This document shows positions 34,538 through 44,786 of a DNA stretch of 64,000 nt, in pieces (position 1 is the first letter of the stretch; each line of letters starts with the position of its first letter). The notes under the pieces are model-generated. The model was not told the origin of the DNA, ran no database searches, and was given only the letters and a program-made list of their open reading frames with translations. Origin of the DNA: Chersky-840 sp963794615 (GTDB lineage Bacteria; Actinomycetota; Acidimicrobiia; Acidimicrobiales; UBA8190); contig CAWCEP010000007.1 of the NCBI GenBank assembly GCA_963794615.1, positions 62,001 through 126,000 of the forward strand, read 5' to 3'. The translations under genes and the position numbers were made by a program.

Positions 34538-36031
34538 TCAGTACACCCAGAAGGCCGTCCCGATGGGTGCGAGGTTGTTGGCCCAAATCCAGTCGATGGC
34601 CTCGTTGCTCACGCGGGTACAGCCGTGGGACACCGGTGTGGGGGGGACGAAGGTGTCTCCGTGGATGGCAAAACCGGCGTCGAAGAACTTCGGCCGCCAC
34701 AGCGATCCGAGCGAGTCGACCACGAGGCCGTTCACCTGTCGGTAGATCGTGAAGTGCCCGGTCGGGGTGATCGCCACCGAGGTGACCCCGTCCTCGGTGT
34801 AGGTGTAGCCGCCCCCGGTGGAGGTGTTGAGGACGAAGTCGATCTTCCCGTTGGTCACGAACATGACCAGATCGTCCTCGAGGTCGACCTCGATCACATA
34901 GCCGGACGTGCTCCGCGGTTGCGGCAGGACTCCCGCGTCGAGCGCGGCCTGCGTGGCGGGCCCGACCGCACCGGTGCGGCTGAGGCCCGCCGCTTTCTGG
35001 AGGGCATAGACGGCCTGTTGGGTGCTGTCACCGAAGACACCGTCGGGGGTCCCGAGCCAGTAGCCGAGCGCGGACAGGCGCTGCTGGATGGCGAGGACCG
35101 CCGCGCCGTGGGCGCCGGGACCGACGGGCGCGGAGAGGCTGGGCGCGCTGGGGAGGAGCCAGTAGCCGCCGCCGTCGGGAGTCGCCGCGATGTCCTTCAC
35201 GGGATTCTGCAACTGCTGTCCACCCATCGACCCGAAGAACGGGGAGTCCCCGTAGGAGAACACGCCGCCGTCCGACGCGGCCAGCCAGTAGCCGTTGCCG
35301 TCGGGCATCGCCGCCATGCCCACGATCGGGGCGGTGAGATGCAGGTTCCCCGTCGACCCGAGGTACCGGGCGGTGCCGTAGGAGAACACGCCGCCGTCCG
35401 ACGCCACCAGCCAGTAGCCGTCGCCGCCGGGCGCCGCGCTCATGCCGACCATGGGCTCGGTCAGTCGTTGACCACCCATGGACCCGATGAACGGGGCGTC
35501 GCCGTAGGCGAAGATCCCGCCGTCCGACGCCACGAGCCAGTAGCCCTTACCGTCGGGCGTCGCCGCCATGCCCACGATGGGAGCGGTGAGATGCAGGTTC
35601 CCCGTCGACCCGTAGAAGCCGGCGTCGCCGTAGGCGAAGATCCCGCCGTCCGACGCCACGAGCCAGTAGCCCTTGCCGTCGGGCGTCGCCGCCATGCCCA
35701 CCACGGGATCGCGCAGCGCCTGTCCGCCCATCGACCCGAACGACCCGGCGTCACCGAAGCTGAAGATCCCGCCGTCGGATGCGACGAGCCAGTAGCCCAT
35801 GGCATCGGGGGTGGGGGCCATGCCCACGACCGGGCCGTTGAGCGCCACGCCGGCCATCGATCCGAAATAGCCCGCGTCGCCGAACGGCACCGGTTGCGCC
35901 ATGTTGTCGGGGTACGCCGTGGCCGCCGTCGCAGGAGTCGAGGTTGCCAACGCCAGGGCGGGGACGATCAGGGCACAGGTCGCCAGGGCTGCGCCCAGCG
36001 TCGTCCAGCGGCGAGAAGGGGAGGGGGGCAT
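34538..36031 (-). CDS. Secreted L,D-transpeptidase with 42-residue repeats and peptidoglycan-binding domain
   Basis: A 497-residue exported protein. A signal peptide (basic start, then ALATCALIVPALALA) precedes five full 42-residue repeats of the GYWLVASDGGIFAYGDA kind; a half repeat at the front and GYWLLPS at the end could close a six-bladed ring. A peptidoglycan-binding domain (LAIQQRLSALGYWLG, ALQKAAGL) follows. Then comes a YkuD L,D-transpeptidase domain with the catalytic AIHGDTF and VSHGCTRVSN (Cys nucleophile). It would form 3-3 crosslinks in peptidoglycan. ATG 36031 was chosen over an upstream extension that lacks a signal peptide. Confidence 0.9.
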   Translation of the reverse strand: MPPSPSRRWTTLGAALATCALIVPALALATSTPATAATAYPDNMAQPVPFGDAGYFGSMAGVALNGPVVGMAPTPDAMGYWLVASDGGIFSFGDAGSFGSMGGQALRDPVVGMAATPDGKGYWLVASDGGIFAYGDAGFYGSTGNLHLTAPIVGMAATPDGKGYWLVASDGGIFAYGDAPFIGSMGGQRLTEPMVGMSAAPGGDGYWLVASDGGVFSYGTARYLGSTGNLHLTAPIVGMAAMPDGNGYWLAASDGGVFSYGDSPFFGSMGGQQLQNPVKDIAATPDGGGYWLLPSAPSLSAPVGPGAHGAAVLAIQQRLSALGYWLGTPDGVFGDSTQQAVYALQKAAGLSRTGAVGPATQAALDAGVLPQPRSTSGYVIEVDLEDDLVMFVTNGKIDFVLNTSTGGGYTYTEDGVTSVAITPTGHFTIYRQVNGLVVDSLGSLWRPKFFDAGFAIHGDTFVPPTPVSHGCTRVSNEAIDWIWANNLAPIGTAFWVY

Positions 36032-36129
36032 GGCACAAGGCAAGCAGTTCTTCCGATGGGCCGCCAACGCCGGGCCCTCGTAGGCTCGCGCCGCTCCGGG
36101 CACACGGCCAGGGGGACGGGGGTCTGATC

Positions 36130-37368
36130 ATGGTCGAGTCGGCTGGGCCTCTCCAGGACGGTGGCGACCTGCTCGACCCCGACGCCTTCCGGGACCAGCG
36201 CCACCACGACGTCTTTCGAGCCTGGCGCCGGGCGGACCCCGTGCACTGGCACGTCGACAGCGCCGGCACCGGGTTCTGGTGCCTGACCAAGCAGGCCGAC
36301 GTGCAGATGGTGAGCCGGGACCCCGAGACCTTCGTCAATGGCCGGGGCTTCACCCTCGTCGACATCGATCCCGAGGACTCACAGGGGAAGATGATGATGC
36401 AGATGCTGCCGGGGATGGACCGCCCCGAGCACACCCGCTACCGCCGCATCGTCAGCAAGGGGTTCTCACCGCGCACGCTGCGACTCGTCGAGGACCATCT
36501 GGCGCTCAAGGCGCGGCGCATCGTCGACCGCGTCGCCGGCCGCGGCTCGTGTGACTTCGTCGAGGACGTCGCCGCCGAGCTCCCGCTCCAGGCCATCGCC
36601 GAGTTGGTGGGCGTGCCCGAGCGCGACCGGCGCAAGATCTTCCGATGGGGCAACACGATGACCGGCATCGACGACCCCGAGTTCGGTGGGGACAGGGATG
36701 CGGCCATGGTGGCCTCGGCCGAGATGCTCGCCTACGCCGACGAGCTCCGCCGGCAGCGCTCCACCGATCCGCGTGACGACATCGTCACCATGCTGACGGG
36801 GGCGACGACCGACGCCGACGGCCTGACCGACGCCGAGCTCGCCCTGTTCTTCCTGTTGCTCGTGGTGGCCGGCAACGAGACCACCCGCAATGCGACGTCG
36901 CACGGCATGCGCGCCCTCATCGAGCACCCCGCCGAGCTGGAGAAGCTGCGCCGGGACCCGAGCCCGGACCGGATCGCGCGCGCCGTCGAGGAGATCCTCC
37001 GGTGGTCGTCGCCGATCCTGTACTTCCGGCGCACCGCCACCCGTGACGTCGACGTGCGGGACAAGACGATCAGGGCCGGCGACCGGGTGGTGTTGTGGTA
37101 CGCCTCTGCCAACCGCGATGAAGAGGCGTTCGAGGACCCCTTTCGCTTCGACGTCGACCGCTCGCCCAACGACCACGTCACCTTCGGGGGCGGAGGTCCG
37201 CATTTCTGCCTCGGCGCCGGCCTGGCCCGGATGGAGCTCCGGCTCATCTTCACCGAGTTGGTCACGCGCCTGGCGCCGATCGAGCTCGACGGCCCCGTGG
37301 AGATGTTGCGCTCGAACTTCGTGGGGGGCATCAAGCACATGCCCGTCCGTTGGGCCGTCCCGGCCTGA
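36130..37368 (+). CDS. Cytochrome P450
   Basis: A 412-residue soluble P450. The oxygen-activation helix has VVAGNETTRNA, the K-helix has EEILRW (ExxR), and the heme loop is FGGGGPHFCLGAGLAR with the axial Cys. The HWHVDSAGTGFWCLTK and MDRPEHTRYRRIVSKGFSPR regions resemble the actinobacterial CYP124/125/142 clade acting on sterols or branched lipids, but that subfamily call needs alignment. No ferredoxin or reductase lies beside it. The start ATG 36130 is divergent from the transpeptidase. Confidence 0.92.
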   Translation: MVESAGPLQDGGDLLDPDAFRDQRHHDVFRAWRRADPVHWHVDSAGTGFWCLTKQADVQMVSRDPETFVNGRGFTLVDIDPEDSQGKMMMQMLPGMDRPEHTRYRRIVSKGFSPRTLRLVEDHLALKARRIVDRVAGRGSCDFVEDVAAELPLQAIAELVGVPERDRRKIFRWGNTMTGIDDPEFGGDRDAAMVASAEMLAYADELRRQRSTDPRDDIVTMLTGATTDADGLTDAELALFFLLLVVAGNETTRNATSHGMRALIEHPAELEKLRRDPSPDRIARAVEEILRWSSPILYFRRTATRDVDVRDKTIRAGDRVVLWYASANRDEEAFEDPFRFDVDRSPNDHVTFGGGGPHFCLGAGLARMELRLIFTELVTRLAPIELDGPVEMLRSNFVGGIKHMPVRWAVPA

Positions 37369-37399
37369 GATCAGCGCCGGCCGATCACCGCCGGCGCCG

Positions 37400-38123
37400 T
37401 CACACCAGCGGCCACGGGTAGTGGTGGGTGTCGGGATCGGGCACGGGGAACCGTCCCGCCTCGAGCAACGCGGCGGCGCGCCGTCCTACCGCCTTGACCT
37501 CACGCCCCGAGAGCAATTGCGCCAGGGACTCGGGGGGTGACTGGGCCACCCGGGCGAGGTCGCCGACGAGGGCGGCGGGCAGGGGCTGGCCGGCGAACTC
37601 CCAGATCACCGTGCGCAGCTTCGGCTCGGCGTGGAAGCACAGGCCGTTGTCGATGGCCCAGATCCTGCCGTCGTCGCCGAGGATGCAGTGCCCGCTCTTG
37701 CGATCGGCGTTGTTGGCCACGACATCGAAGGCGCAGATCGCCATGAGCTGGTCGTGGTAGTCCTCGTCCTCCACCAGGGTGAAATGGTGCTGCGAGAAGT
37801 CAGCCGGGATGAACAGCTGCAACGACCCGGGGCCGAGAGGCGCGTCCGTCGCGCTCGACCGTTTCGGGGACGATGCCCCAGCCGAGGGCCCGCGACAGCT
37901 CGAAGGCGGCGACCTCGCGCCGGTAGATGGCCTCGGGGAAGTCCCATAGGTGGCGCTCCCCGCGCCCGGGCTTGTACACCGCGCTCGCCTCGTCGTCACC
38001 TCGGACGCACGTGGCCAGAAAGGTGTGGTTCGAGCTCCACGGCATGCGGCCGACGATCTCGACGTCGCCTTCTGCCAGGAGCGTCAAGTGGCGGGCGGCC
38101 GGTGACCGTTGGTCCTCGGGCAC
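37400..38123 (-). CDS. SCO1664-family protein (PI3/4-kinase-like fold), frameshifted
   Basis: Third member of a cluster with DUF3090 and a histidine phosphatase. The N-terminal frame (from GTG 38123) reads GDVEIVGRMPWSSNHTFLAT, AVYKPGRGERHLWDFPE and REVAAFELSRALGWGIVPE, as expected of the SCO1664 family with a kinase-like fold. The C-terminal part (APLGPGSLQLFIPADF, DVVANNADRKSGHCILG, IDNGLCFH) is in another frame and stops at 37400. The junction is near 37838-37852; the span (724 bp) has one base too many. About 240 residues would result. The first gene to last overlap by 40 bp with DUF3090. Confidence 0.85.
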
Positions 38124-38581
38124 TCGTGTCCGGAGGGATCGAGGGGGCCGCCGCACAGCGGGCACGGGGGGCGCCCGGCTTCGACCAGGGTGGTGGCACG
38201 GATGGCGAACGCCGCCGCTTGGGACCGGGTGATCGTGAACCGGGCCATGTCGCCCTCTTCGTCCTCGGCCACGAGCTCTTCGGCGACCAGCACGATGCGG
38301 TCGAGCGCGTCGTCGTAGCTCACCCCGAGCGTGCCGATCACCCAGTGCGGATCGGCGGGCTCTTCGATCTCGAGGTCGACGGGGAGGTCCTCGGGACGGT
38401 CGAGATCGGCGAGGAGACGGCCGAGGTACTCGGCCAGCACCGACACCTGTTGCTTCTCGGCCTTCAAGGTGACGACGGTCCGCCCGCTGCGACACTGCAG
38501 GAGGAACACCCGCTCGCCCACGGGGCCCTCGGTGCCGACGGTGAAGCGATCGAGGTCGCCGAGATCGAGGGCCGGACTCAC
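38084..38581 (-). CDS. DUF3090 family protein
   Basis: A 165-residue protein of the DUF3090 family. It has the typical early DRFTVGTEGPVGERVFLLQC, middle LGRLLADLDRPEDL and late MARFTITRSQAAAFAIRAT, and ends with a zinc-ribbon-like tail, CPLCGGPLDPSGHECPRTNG. GTG at 38581 overlaps the phosphatase stop (GTGA), so these are translationally coupled. The trio corresponds to Rv2135c-Rv2133c in M. tuberculosis. Biochemical role unknown. Confidence 0.88.
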   Translation of the reverse strand: MSPALDLGDLDRFTVGTEGPVGERVFLLQCRSGRTVVTLKAEKQQVSVLAEYLGRLLADLDRPEDLPVDLEIEEPADPHWVIGTLGVSYDDALDRIVLVAEELVAEDEEGDMARFTITRSQAAAFAIRATTLVEAGRPPCPLCGGPLDPSGHECPRTNGHRPPAT

Positions 38582-39222
38582 GACACCGCCAATTCCGTGA
38601 GCGACGCCGTGGCGTTGACGCACAGGACGTAGGAGCCCGACTCGCCCCGTACCAGCCCCGTCACCGAGCACGGAGACACCGCCAGCCTCTGGAAGAGGTC
38701 GAGGGGGACCCCGGCGGTGGCCGCCACGGCGGCCTTGATGGGATCGGCATGGGACACGGCCACGAAGGTCTCGCCCCGGTGCCGATCGGCGAGGCGGTCG
38801 AGGGCGGACACCATGCGCGCCTGCATCTCCATGAACGACTCCCCGCCCGGGAACCGGAACGAGCTGGGGAAGGCCTGCACGGTGCGCCACTCGTGGCGCC
38901 GGCGCAGGGCGGAGAGCTTCGCACCGGTCCAGGCGCCGAAATCGCATTCGAGGAGTCCCCGTTCGATGCGCACCCGCAGACCGAGGCGGCTGGCAATGGG
39001 CTTGGCCGTCTCCATGGCGCGCTCGAGCGGGGACGCGTACACCGCCACCGGCGCCTTCTTGAGCGCGGCGATGCGCTGGGCGGCCTGGTCGGCCTGGGCC
39101 CTGCCCTCGTCCGAGAGATGCAGGCCCGGGGCCCGACCGGGGAGCACCGTCCCGGTGGTGGGCGTCCGTCCGTGCCGGACGAGCAGGGCAACGGCAGGGG
39201 CCGGATTTCGGCGGGTGGGCAC
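38578..39222 (-). CDS. Histidine phosphatase (MSMEG_4193-like)
   Basis: A 214-residue phosphoglycerate-mutase-fold phosphatase. The catalytic motif is LLVRHGRTPTTG, with SPLERAMETAKPI supplying an Arg, ECDFGAWTGAKL, and the second His in VAVSHADPIKA. It is the lead gene of the phosphatase/DUF3090/SCO1664 cluster and is divergent from a uracil-DNA glycosylase. GTG 39222 is the likely start because the frame further upstream lies in the opposite promoter. Substrate unknown. Confidence 0.88.
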   Translation of the reverse strand: MPTRRNPAPAVALLVRHGRTPTTGTVLPGRAPGLHLSDEGRAQADQAAQRIAALKKAPVAVYASPLERAMETAKPIASRLGLRVRIERGLLECDFGAWTGAKLSALRRRHEWRTVQAFPSSFRFPGGESFMEMQARMVSALDRLADRHRGETFVAVSHADPIKAAVAATAGVPLDLFQRLAVSPCSVTGLVRGESGSYVLCVNATASLTELAVS

Positions 39223-39247
39223 GGCGCGCCATCGTACGCTGTCGGCC

Positions 39248-39922
39248 GTGGACGTCCGGCCGCTCGACGAGCTGACCAGCGAGATCACGCAGTGCCGCCG
39301 CTGTCCGCGCCTGGTGGCGTGGCGGGAGGAGGTCGCCTCGCAACGACGTGCGGCCTTCGCCGACCAGGTCTACTGGGGTCGACCCGTGCCGGGCTTCGGC
39401 GACCCCGACGCCACGGTGGCGGTGGTGGGGCTGGCGCCGGCGGCGCACGGCGGGAACAGGACGGGGCGGGTCTTCACCGGGGACCGTTCCGGCGATTGGC
39501 TGTTCGCGGCGCTGTGGCGGGCGGGGATGGCGAACCAACCGACGAGCGTGGCCCTCGACGACGGGCTCGAGCTGTCGGGGGCCTATGTGCTCGCCGCCGT
39601 GCGCTGCGCGCCACCGCAAAACAAGCCCACTCCCGGCGAGCGCGACGCGTGTCGCCCTTACTTCCGGCGCGAGCTGGCCCTGCTCGAGCGGGTGCGGGTG
39701 GTGGTGGCGCTCGGCCAGTTCGCTTACCAGGTCGTGGCCGACGAGCTGGGGCTGCGACCGCGACCCAAGTTCGGCCACGGGGTCGAGGCCGCCGCGCCCG
39801 ACGGCCGGACCGTGATCTGCTCGTACCACCCGAGCCAGCAGAACACCTTCACGGGGAGGCTCACCGAGCCGATGTTCGATGCGGTCTTCGCCCGGGCCCG
39901 CACCGTCGCCGGATCGAGCTGA
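39248..39922 (+). CDS. Type-5 uracil-DNA glycosylase (UdgB-like)
   Basis: A 224-residue family 5 uracil-DNA glycosylase that removes uracil and related lesions. It has an early Fe-S Cys pair (CRRCPRLV), motif 1 GLAPAAHGGNRTGRVF (the Ala-Pro-Ala-Ala of the UdgB group, without the usual catalytic Asp), CAPPQNKPTP with a further Cys, and motif 2 YHPSQQNTF. GTG 39248 lies eight bases after TACGCT (39235-39240), implying a leaderless mRNA. It is convergent with a MarR gene (4 bp gap). Confidence 0.9.
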   Translation: MDVRPLDELTSEITQCRRCPRLVAWREEVASQRRAAFADQVYWGRPVPGFGDPDATVAVVGLAPAAHGGNRTGRVFTGDRSGDWLFAALWRAGMANQPTSVALDDGLELSGAYVLAAVRCAPPQNKPTPGERDACRPYFRRELALLERVRVVVALGQFAYQVVADELGLRPRPKFGHGVEAAAPDGRTVICSYHPSQQNTFTGRLTEPMFDAVFARARTVAGSS

Positions 39923-39926
39923 CCGG

Positions 39927-40424
39927 CTAGATGCTCGACGAACGACGCAGGTACGCACGCAGGCGCAACTCGTCCCCCGTGTCCAACGCGTCGAGCAATC
40001 CGCCCAGTGCAGAGAACCCCGACTCGCCGAGCTCGACCCGCAGCTCGTCCTCGATCGCCCGGGCCGCCGCGCCCTGGAGTGCCAGATAGTCGATCCCCCG
40101 GGGAGTAAGGACGACCGATTTCTCCCTCTTGCTGGTCATCGAGTCGGACACCTCGACATAGCCACGATCCTGGAGGTGCGCCACGACCTTGCTCGCGCCC
40201 TGTCGGGTGATGCCGAGCTCTCGTCCGATGGCCGAGATGGTCGATCCCGCCTTACCCGAGCACACGCGTAACACTCGGCCATCGGGGAACCTGCGCTCGC
40301 CGAATCCCGCCTCGGCCATGGCACCGTCCAGCCGAAGCTGGTAGCCGAGCCAGGCGCGCCGGAGCGCGGCGCCAAGGCCGAGAGCTGTCGACGAACTACC
40401 CGGTGCGTGGCTGTCGGGGATCAC
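39927..40424 (-). CDS. MarR-family transcriptional regulator
   Basis: A 165-residue MarR-type repressor. The winged helix runs STISAIGRELGITRQGASKVV (recognition helix) into AHLQDRGYVEVSDS (wing) and SVVLTPRGIDYLAL. It starts with GTG at 40424 and is divergent from a phosphoesterase lipoprotein. A near-perfect 29-bp palindrome covers the promoters of both genes, so it likely represses itself and that gene. Ligand unknown. Confidence 0.85.
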   Translation of the reverse strand: MIPDSHAPGSSSTALGLGAALRRAWLGYQLRLDGAMAEAGFGERRFPDGRVLRVCSGKAGSTISAIGRELGITRQGASKVVAHLQDRGYVEVSDSMTSKREKSVVLTPRGIDYLALQGAAARAIEDELRVELGESGFSALGGLLDALDTGDELRLRAYLRRSSSI

Positions 40425-40431
40425 GAGGCGG

Positions 40432-40485
40432 ATGTTAGCAAACTGTGAACTTAGTTGACAGTTTGCCTCGGGCGCCGGATACTTC
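40432..40485. promoter_or_regulatory. MarR operator: 29-bp palindrome overlapping two divergent leaderless promoters
   Basis: GCAAACTGT (40438-40446) and ACAGTTTGC (40458-40466) are perfect inverted arms, and the spacer itself has AACT/AGTT, so only three central positions break symmetry. Rightward: TTGACA at 40455-40460 with a TACTTC-like -10 near 40480, giving a start at about the ATG of 40490. Leftward: TAACAT (40437-40432) is 17 bp from TGTCAA, and the start codon GTG (40424) is seven bases on. Both mRNAs would be leaderless. Confidence 0.65.
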
Positions 40486-40489
40486 GAGC

Positions 40490-42052
40490 ATGCGGCGCGC
40501 GGCCATCACCGGGGACCCGGGTGGCGCCCATGTCGTCACCGCCTCCTGCATCGTGGGCGTTCTGGCGTTCATACTCAGCGCCTGTAGCGCCTCGCCCGCA
40601 CAGCCGGCCGCGTCTTCCTCCGAACGGGTGGTCGGCGGCCCGAACGGTCACTACGTGGTGGCGGCGGGAATCCACAAGATCAAGCACATCATCGTCGTCG
40701 AGCAGGAGAACCGCTCCTTCGACAGCTACTTCGGAACCTACCCCGGGGCGGACGGCATACCGATGCAGAACGGTGTACCCACGGTATGCGTCTCCGCGCC
40801 CTCAGGCGGCTGCCAGAAGCCCTATCACGACACCGCCGACGTGAACGGAGGTGGGCCGCACAACGCAGGGAGTGCCCGTGCGGATGTTGACGGGGGAAAG
40901 ATGGACGGGTTCATCGCGCAGGCGGCCAAAGGGAAGAAGGGGTGTGGCCAGGGCGCGGTCGATAACCCTGCATGCTCGAACTCCGCCACACCCGATGTCA
41001 TGGGGTACCACACGGCGGCAGAGATCCCGAACTACTGGCACTACGCCCAGGACTTCGCGCTCGATGACCATATGTTCGAGCCGGTGGCGTCATGGTCGCT
41101 CCCTGACCACTTGTACCTGGTCTCGGGTTGGTCGGCGCGGTGTTCGAGCTCTGCGCCGTCGAGCTGTGTCAACGAGAAACGAGGGCCGTACACGCCGGCG
41201 CAGATGCAGAAATACGTGGACCAGGCCATCGACACCGGGACGGCGGACATCACCAACGCCTGGACCGACATCACTTGGCTCCTTTATAACAGACACGTCT
41301 CGTGGGCTTACTACGTGCAGACGGGAACGCAGCCCGATTGCGAAAACGACTCGGCGGTGTCCTGCCCACCGGTGGCACAGAGCTACCTCACCCCTGGCAT
41401 CTGGAACCCGCTCCCCATCTTTGAGGATGTACAGAAGGACCACCAGATCCGAAACATTCAGCCCCTCGACAACTACTTCTCGGCCGCCAAGCGGGGGACG
41501 CTTCCATCGGTGATGTGGGTCACGCCCTCGCAGGCTGACAGCGAGCACCCACCCGGCAGCGTGCACCAGGGCCAGGCCTACGTCACCGCCGTGATCAACG
41601 CCGCGATGAAGAGTCCTGACTGGGGCTCGACCGCCATCTTCTTGCAGTGGGACGACTGGGGCGGCTTCTACGACAACGTCGTGCCGCCCCCCGTCGACCA
41701 GAACGGCTATGGGCTGAGAGTCCCGGCGATGGTCATCTCGCCGTACGCCAAGGCTGGGTTCATCGATCACCAGACCCTCTCGAGCGATGCCTACCTCAAG
41801 TTCATCGAAGACGATTTCTTGGGTGGGTCCCGCCTGAATCCCAGGACCGACAGGCGCCCCGATCCCAGACCCGACGTCCGCGAGGACGAAAAAGTCCTGG
41901 GCGACATGGTCAACGATTTCGACTTCAACCAGGCGCCACGCGCCCCGGTCCTGCTCCCGACCAACCCTCCCACGGACTCGCCGAGCATCCCGGCTTACTT
42001 CAACGGTTTGGGCCCATGCGTCGGTTGCACCGCTACGCCACCGAGCACCTAG
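40490..42052 (+). CDS. Phosphoesterase-family lipoprotein (phospholipase C-like)
   Basis: A 520-residue exported protein of the PF04185 phosphoesterase (bacterial phospholipase C / acid phosphatase) family. The N-terminus has a lipoprotein signal peptide ending in the lipobox LSAC. Family marks are HIIVVEQENRSFDSYFGTYP (first metal-binding Glu/Asn), DDHMFEPV and FLQWDDWGGFYDNV, then HQTLSSDAYLKFIED. It probably cleaves phosphodiesters or phosphates outside the cell. The upstream ATG at 40445 lies inside the operator, so ATG 40490 is preferred. It is controlled, by position, by the divergent MarR protein. Confidence 0.88.
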   Translation: MRRAAITGDPGGAHVVTASCIVGVLAFILSACSASPAQPAASSSERVVGGPNGHYVVAAGIHKIKHIIVVEQENRSFDSYFGTYPGADGIPMQNGVPTVCVSAPSGGCQKPYHDTADVNGGGPHNAGSARADVDGGKMDGFIAQAAKGKKGCGQGAVDNPACSNSATPDVMGYHTAAEIPNYWHYAQDFALDDHMFEPVASWSLPDHLYLVSGWSARCSSSAPSSCVNEKRGPYTPAQMQKYVDQAIDTGTADITNAWTDITWLLYNRHVSWAYYVQTGTQPDCENDSAVSCPPVAQSYLTPGIWNPLPIFEDVQKDHQIRNIQPLDNYFSAAKRGTLPSVMWVTPSQADSEHPPGSVHQGQAYVTAVINAAMKSPDWGSTAIFLQWDDWGGFYDNVVPPPVDQNGYGLRVPAMVISPYAKAGFIDHQTLSSDAYLKFIEDDFLGGSRLNPRTDRRPDPRPDVREDEKVLGDMVNDFDFNQAPRAPVLLPTNPPTDSPSIPAYFNGLGPCVGCTATPPST

Positions 42053-42358
42053 AGGGCTTGCGATCGGCCCCAAGGAGGGCAAACCCTGCCCGGACGATGG
42101 CCCCCTATCCGGCGACGGCACCTTTTTTGGGGTTCGAAGGGTCCGGTGTACCCGGTAAGACGTCCAGAGCCATTCGGGTGTCCGATAGATCCGTCTGAGC
42201 GATCCCGGTCGCTTATGCCGAGCGAAGTTCGGCCGTTGGCGCGCCACCCGGCAATGCCGAGCGGTCCAGTTGGTAGGCTGAGCCCTCCGACAACGGGTGT
42301 TTTGCGCTCCCCAGGGTGGCCTGCGACCCGGCAGGCGTGATGGTCCCGACTGAGATCA
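42053..42358. other. Intergenic region, about 300 bp
   Basis: Lies between convergent genes. No coding sequence, RNA or clear repeat was recognised; only weak short inverted repeats are seen. Confidence 0.4.
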
Positions 42359-43531
<1,173 letters not shown>

Positions 43532-44162
43532 TATCTGAGTCGGGACTGCCGCACACGGAGAAGATTACCCTGGTCCCTTCTTGGCAATCGGCATCGTCCT
43601 TAAGCGATCGAGCGCTGCAAAGCTCGGATGAAATCCCATGGGAGTGGTCACACCTCGGCATGACTGGTTCGAGTTGCAAAGGAGGACATACGTGCCAGTG
43701 CCGGGGGGGGTCAGGACCGCAGGTCGATGGTCAGGACCGCAGGTCGATGGTCCGAACCCACGCATCTAATCGGGGGGTATGCGCCCCGGTGTCTTCCTCT
43801 GTGTTCGAGAGGTTGCACCGGCTTCGGGTAACCGGGCCGTCCGGGATCACAACCGCCGAGCGATACGCGTGGCCTCGCTGATTGGTTGACGATGCCAAGT
43901 GGCGCATCACCGGCAGTTGTTAGCGGTGTGAACGCCATCCCAACCCACACCAACCCGGGGTGATCCCGCCTGGTACGGCGGCCAAGAGAGCCAACCTGCC
44001 GGGGCACGCAGATCCGGCAGTTGCTAGCGGTCGCGCCATGGGTTCGGTACCGCTTGCCAGCGGCAGCACCGAACGCTCATGCGACGGAAGATGACGACCA
44101 CCGAACCGGTGGCAGGAGATGGCCGTTCAGCGTCGGATAGCAGTCGGGGATACCCGCCCGTC
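43532..44162. other. Gene-poor stretch with short direct repeats
   Basis: No gene recognised in about 630 bp. It holds an exact tandem duplication of 20 bp (43711-43730 and 43731-43750, unit TCAGGACCGCAGGTCGATGG) and an 18-bp direct repeat (CCGGCAGTTGYTAGCGGT) at 43910-43927 and 44014-44031, differing at one base. It looks like decayed accessory sequence. Confidence 0.5.
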
Positions 44163-44555
44163 CTAGCCCCGAGGTGCGAAGAACTCGAGTGCGATGTTGT
44201 CGGGGTCTCGAAATGACAATGCCGAGTAGGAAGGTGCGTCCACGATGCCACCGTTGGGGATGCCGAGCTCGTTCAGGCGGATTTCCCACGCTCTTAACTC
44301 ATCGCGGTTGGCACAGCCGAAAGCCAGATGATCGAGACCCGGCCGGCGCTCGTTGAACGGCTGCGTGCTGTTCAAATCAGGGAACTGAGTTAGACCGACG
44401 ATTGTGTCGCCCGTAAGCCAAGCGACACGCTTGAAAGGACCTGTGTCCTCGTCAAGGATCGGGTCCGAGCCGAACAGAGCCTTGTACCAAGGCACACTCC
44501 GTTCGAGGTTCGTAATCGTTAGTGCCACGTGAGTAATCGCAGGGAACTCTGGCAT
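44163..44555 (-). CDS. VOC/glyoxalase-like protein
   Basis: A 130-residue VOC-fold protein. From ATG 44555 it reads MPEFPAITHVALTITNLERS, with VPWYKALFGSDPIL, GLTQFPDLN, RPGLDHLAFGCAN and a final YSALSFRDPDNIALEFFAPR, matching the metal-binding His/Glu pattern of glyoxalase-like proteins. The substrate is unknown. It lies in a gene-poor stretch and next to a truncated gene; its GC content is lower than that of core genes. Confidence 0.8.
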   Translation of the reverse strand: MPEFPAITHVALTITNLERSVPWYKALFGSDPILDEDTGPFKRVAWLTGDTIVGLTQFPDLNSTQPFNERRPGLDHLAFGCANRDELRAWEIRLNELGIPNGGIVDAPSYSALSFRDPDNIALEFFAPRG

Positions 44556-44648
44556 GTCTTTCGGCACCTCGTGAATGCAGCGAATGCCGCGTCTTTTGGC
44601 TGGCAACTCTCTGGGAGTAAAACCTATCTGGCAGCACAAGTCCCCGCG

Positions 44649-44786
44649 CTAATGGCGGCGGGAGGCGGCGATCGCATCCCCTTCTCGGGTGTGTGCCTTT
44701 TCCCTCACCCGCAGCGCCTCCAGTTGCTCGTAGAACGTCGAGCGGTCGACAACCCTTGGTAGAGATCTGCTCTCATCCTGGGACAT
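44649..44786 (-). pseudogene. Truncated DUF899-family gene, N-terminal remnant
   Basis: A 45-residue frame beginning MSQDESRSLPRVVDRSTFYE and containing LRVREKAHTREGDAIAASRR, the very conserved start of DUF899 thioredoxin-like proteins, which normally run past 200 residues. A stop follows directly, and downstream sequence has no further homology, so only the 5' end survives. A recombination breakpoint at about 44650 is likely. The gap to the IS30 remnant (44787-44984) holds nothing recognised. Confidence 0.6.

Noticed and set aside
43700..44040. CRISPR array
   Set aside because: Only two-copy repeats, with no regular spacers, and no cas genes.
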